Below are positions 5,857 to 6,341 of a stretch of 6,341 bases of DNA, piece by piece. A program made the position numbers and the translations under genes. The first letter of the stretch is position 1, and each line of letters opens with the position of its first letter. The notes under the pieces were generated by a model that saw nothing but the letters and a program-made list of their open reading frames with translations, did not search any database and had not been told where the DNA came from. The DNA is from Lachnoclostridium sp. UBA3320. GTDB lineage: Bacteria; Bacillota; Clostridia; Lachnospirales; Lachnospiraceae. The stretch lies in contig DESG01000076.1 of the NCBI GenBank assembly GCA_002361175.1, positions 1 to 6,341 of the forward strand, written 5' to 3'.

Positions 5857-5977
5857 CTGCTTCAGCAGTTTCTTCAGCTGACTTTAGTCAGAAAAAAACA
5901 GGCTTTAGCCTGCAAAGCGACTTTTAGTCGCAAAATTTGGGCTTTAGCCCGAAATAACCCACCGGCTTTTAGCCGGT
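5855..5977 (+). repeat. Array of six tandem short hairpins with conserved TTTA-type loops
   Basis: Starting on the tnpA stop codon are: AACTGC-TTCA-GCAGTT (5855-5870); CTGAC-TTTA-GTCAG (5878-5891); CAGGC-TTTA-GCCTG (5899-5912); GCGACT-TTT-AGTCGC (5917-5931); GGGC-TTTA-GCCC (5939-5950, extendable by pairs including one G-U); ACCGGCT-TTT-AGCCGGT (5961-5977). Each stem is perfect and each differs, while the apex is always C-TTTA-G, C-TTTTA-G or C-TTCA-G. Spacers of 4-10 bases are mostly A-rich. The set is probably part of the right-end region of the tnpA element. It is not a CRISPR array, since neither repeat length nor stem sequence is constant. Confidence 0.85.
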
Positions 5978-6341
5978 AGTAGTTTAGTAATTGTTATATT
6001 TTGTTATTAAATATCTCTCAAGCACTTGAAAACACTAAGTTTGTCGCAGATGAGCTTTCCCTTAGACTTTCCCTTGTGTTATATCTTACCACATGAGTCT
6101 ACGAACTCTGATAAGGGAAAAATGAGGGAAAGAGAACCCTGTAAAACAGTACAACATAAAATAAAAATGACATGGTGAACTGATTGAAATGCTTTTGATT
6201 TTGTCACGGATGATTTGCTTTAATAAGCGGGAGTAAACTTTCCTCTATATATTCGGTGTTTGATTAATGCTAACTATATTTATAAGCACAACCTGTCAAT
6301 AACTGTTTGTGGTATAGTATTTACCCAGTCGATAAATTTCA
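5978..6341. other. Non-coding stretch without a recognisable gene
   Basis: No frame on either strand gives a convincing protein here. The visible content is the TTTCCCT motif set (6055-6132), a small CTGT-AAA-ACAG hairpin (6139-6149), and a minus-strand TTGACA (6294-6299) without a good partner at normal spacing. It may be flanking chromosomal DNA or the remains of another mobile element. Confidence 0.5.
6055..6132. repeat. Two direct and two inverted copies of a TTTCCCT motif
   Basis: CTTTCCCTT occurs at 6055-6063 and 6067-6075, 12 bases apart. Its reverse complement occurs at 6113-6121 (AAGGGAAAA) and 6124-6132 (GAGGGAAAG), 11 bases apart. The two pairs face each other across 37 bases and could also pair as one long imperfect stem. 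Same-face spacing near one helical turn suggests a protein-binding array such as integrase arm sites, but no partner protein is in view. Confidence 0.55.

Noticed and set aside
5855..5977. CRISPR array
   Set aside because: Units are 12-17 bases, stems differ in every copy, spacers are only 4-10 bases and A-rich, and no cas gene is present.
6271..6299. Minus-strand promoter with TTGACA at 6299-6294
   Set aside because: The -35 is perfect, but at 17 bases the -10 would be TAGTTA. A better TATAGT sits at only 15 bases, and no gene follows it on that strand.
6000..6341. Remnant of an integrase or other gene near the right edge
   Set aside because: Translation of both strands gives only short fragments broken by stops, without a motif that I can assign.

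Overview
The window is AT-rich, low-GC Firmicutes DNA with GGAGG ribosome sites and sigma-A style promoters. The proteins (a secreted beta-helix/Big_2 protein with a Pro-Thr linker, a C_GCAxxG_C_C protein, a DUF2383 protein, and IS200/IS605 transposition genes) suggest a gut clostridium, most likely a Lachnospiraceae member. That placement is inference from gene style, not from a marker gene.

Layout, left to right. (1) 1-893, plus strand: the 3' three quarters of an IS605-type tnpB, cut by the window edge, with all three RuvC motifs and a zinc finger. It is followed by a non-coding right end (894 to about 1070) that probably encodes the 3' part of its omega/reRNA. (2) 1082-1684, plus: a maltose/galactoside-type sugar O-acetyltransferase starting at GTG just after the element end, closed by a strong hairpin terminator. 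(3) 1735-5112, minus: four genes. The distal one is a 649-aa secreted surface protein with a clear promoter (5188-5215) and strong ribosome site. Six bases after its stop comes a C_GCAxxG_C_C redox-type protein, then after 77 bases a DUF2383 ferritin-like protein. The first two are very likely co-transcribed and the third probably is. A separate 58-aa protein (1735-1911) has its own promoter (1993-2021). (4) 5420-5856, plus: an IS200-type Y1 transposase gene (tnpA) broken by a one-base frameshift, with the HUH and tyrosine motifs both downstream of the break. (5) 5857-6341: no convincing gene. It opens with six tandem short hairpins and later holds a two-by-two inverted set of TTTCCCT motifs.

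The most unusual structure is the hairpin family around tnpA: two abutting hairpins upstream and six in tandem downstream. All have a C-(TTTA or close variant)-G apex, but each has a different base-paired stem. They are alike in structure and loop, not in stem sequence. The four-gene minus-strand block and the acetyltransferase lie between two single-strand-transposon remnants, so this looks like an accessory locus remodelled by IS200/IS605 elements.
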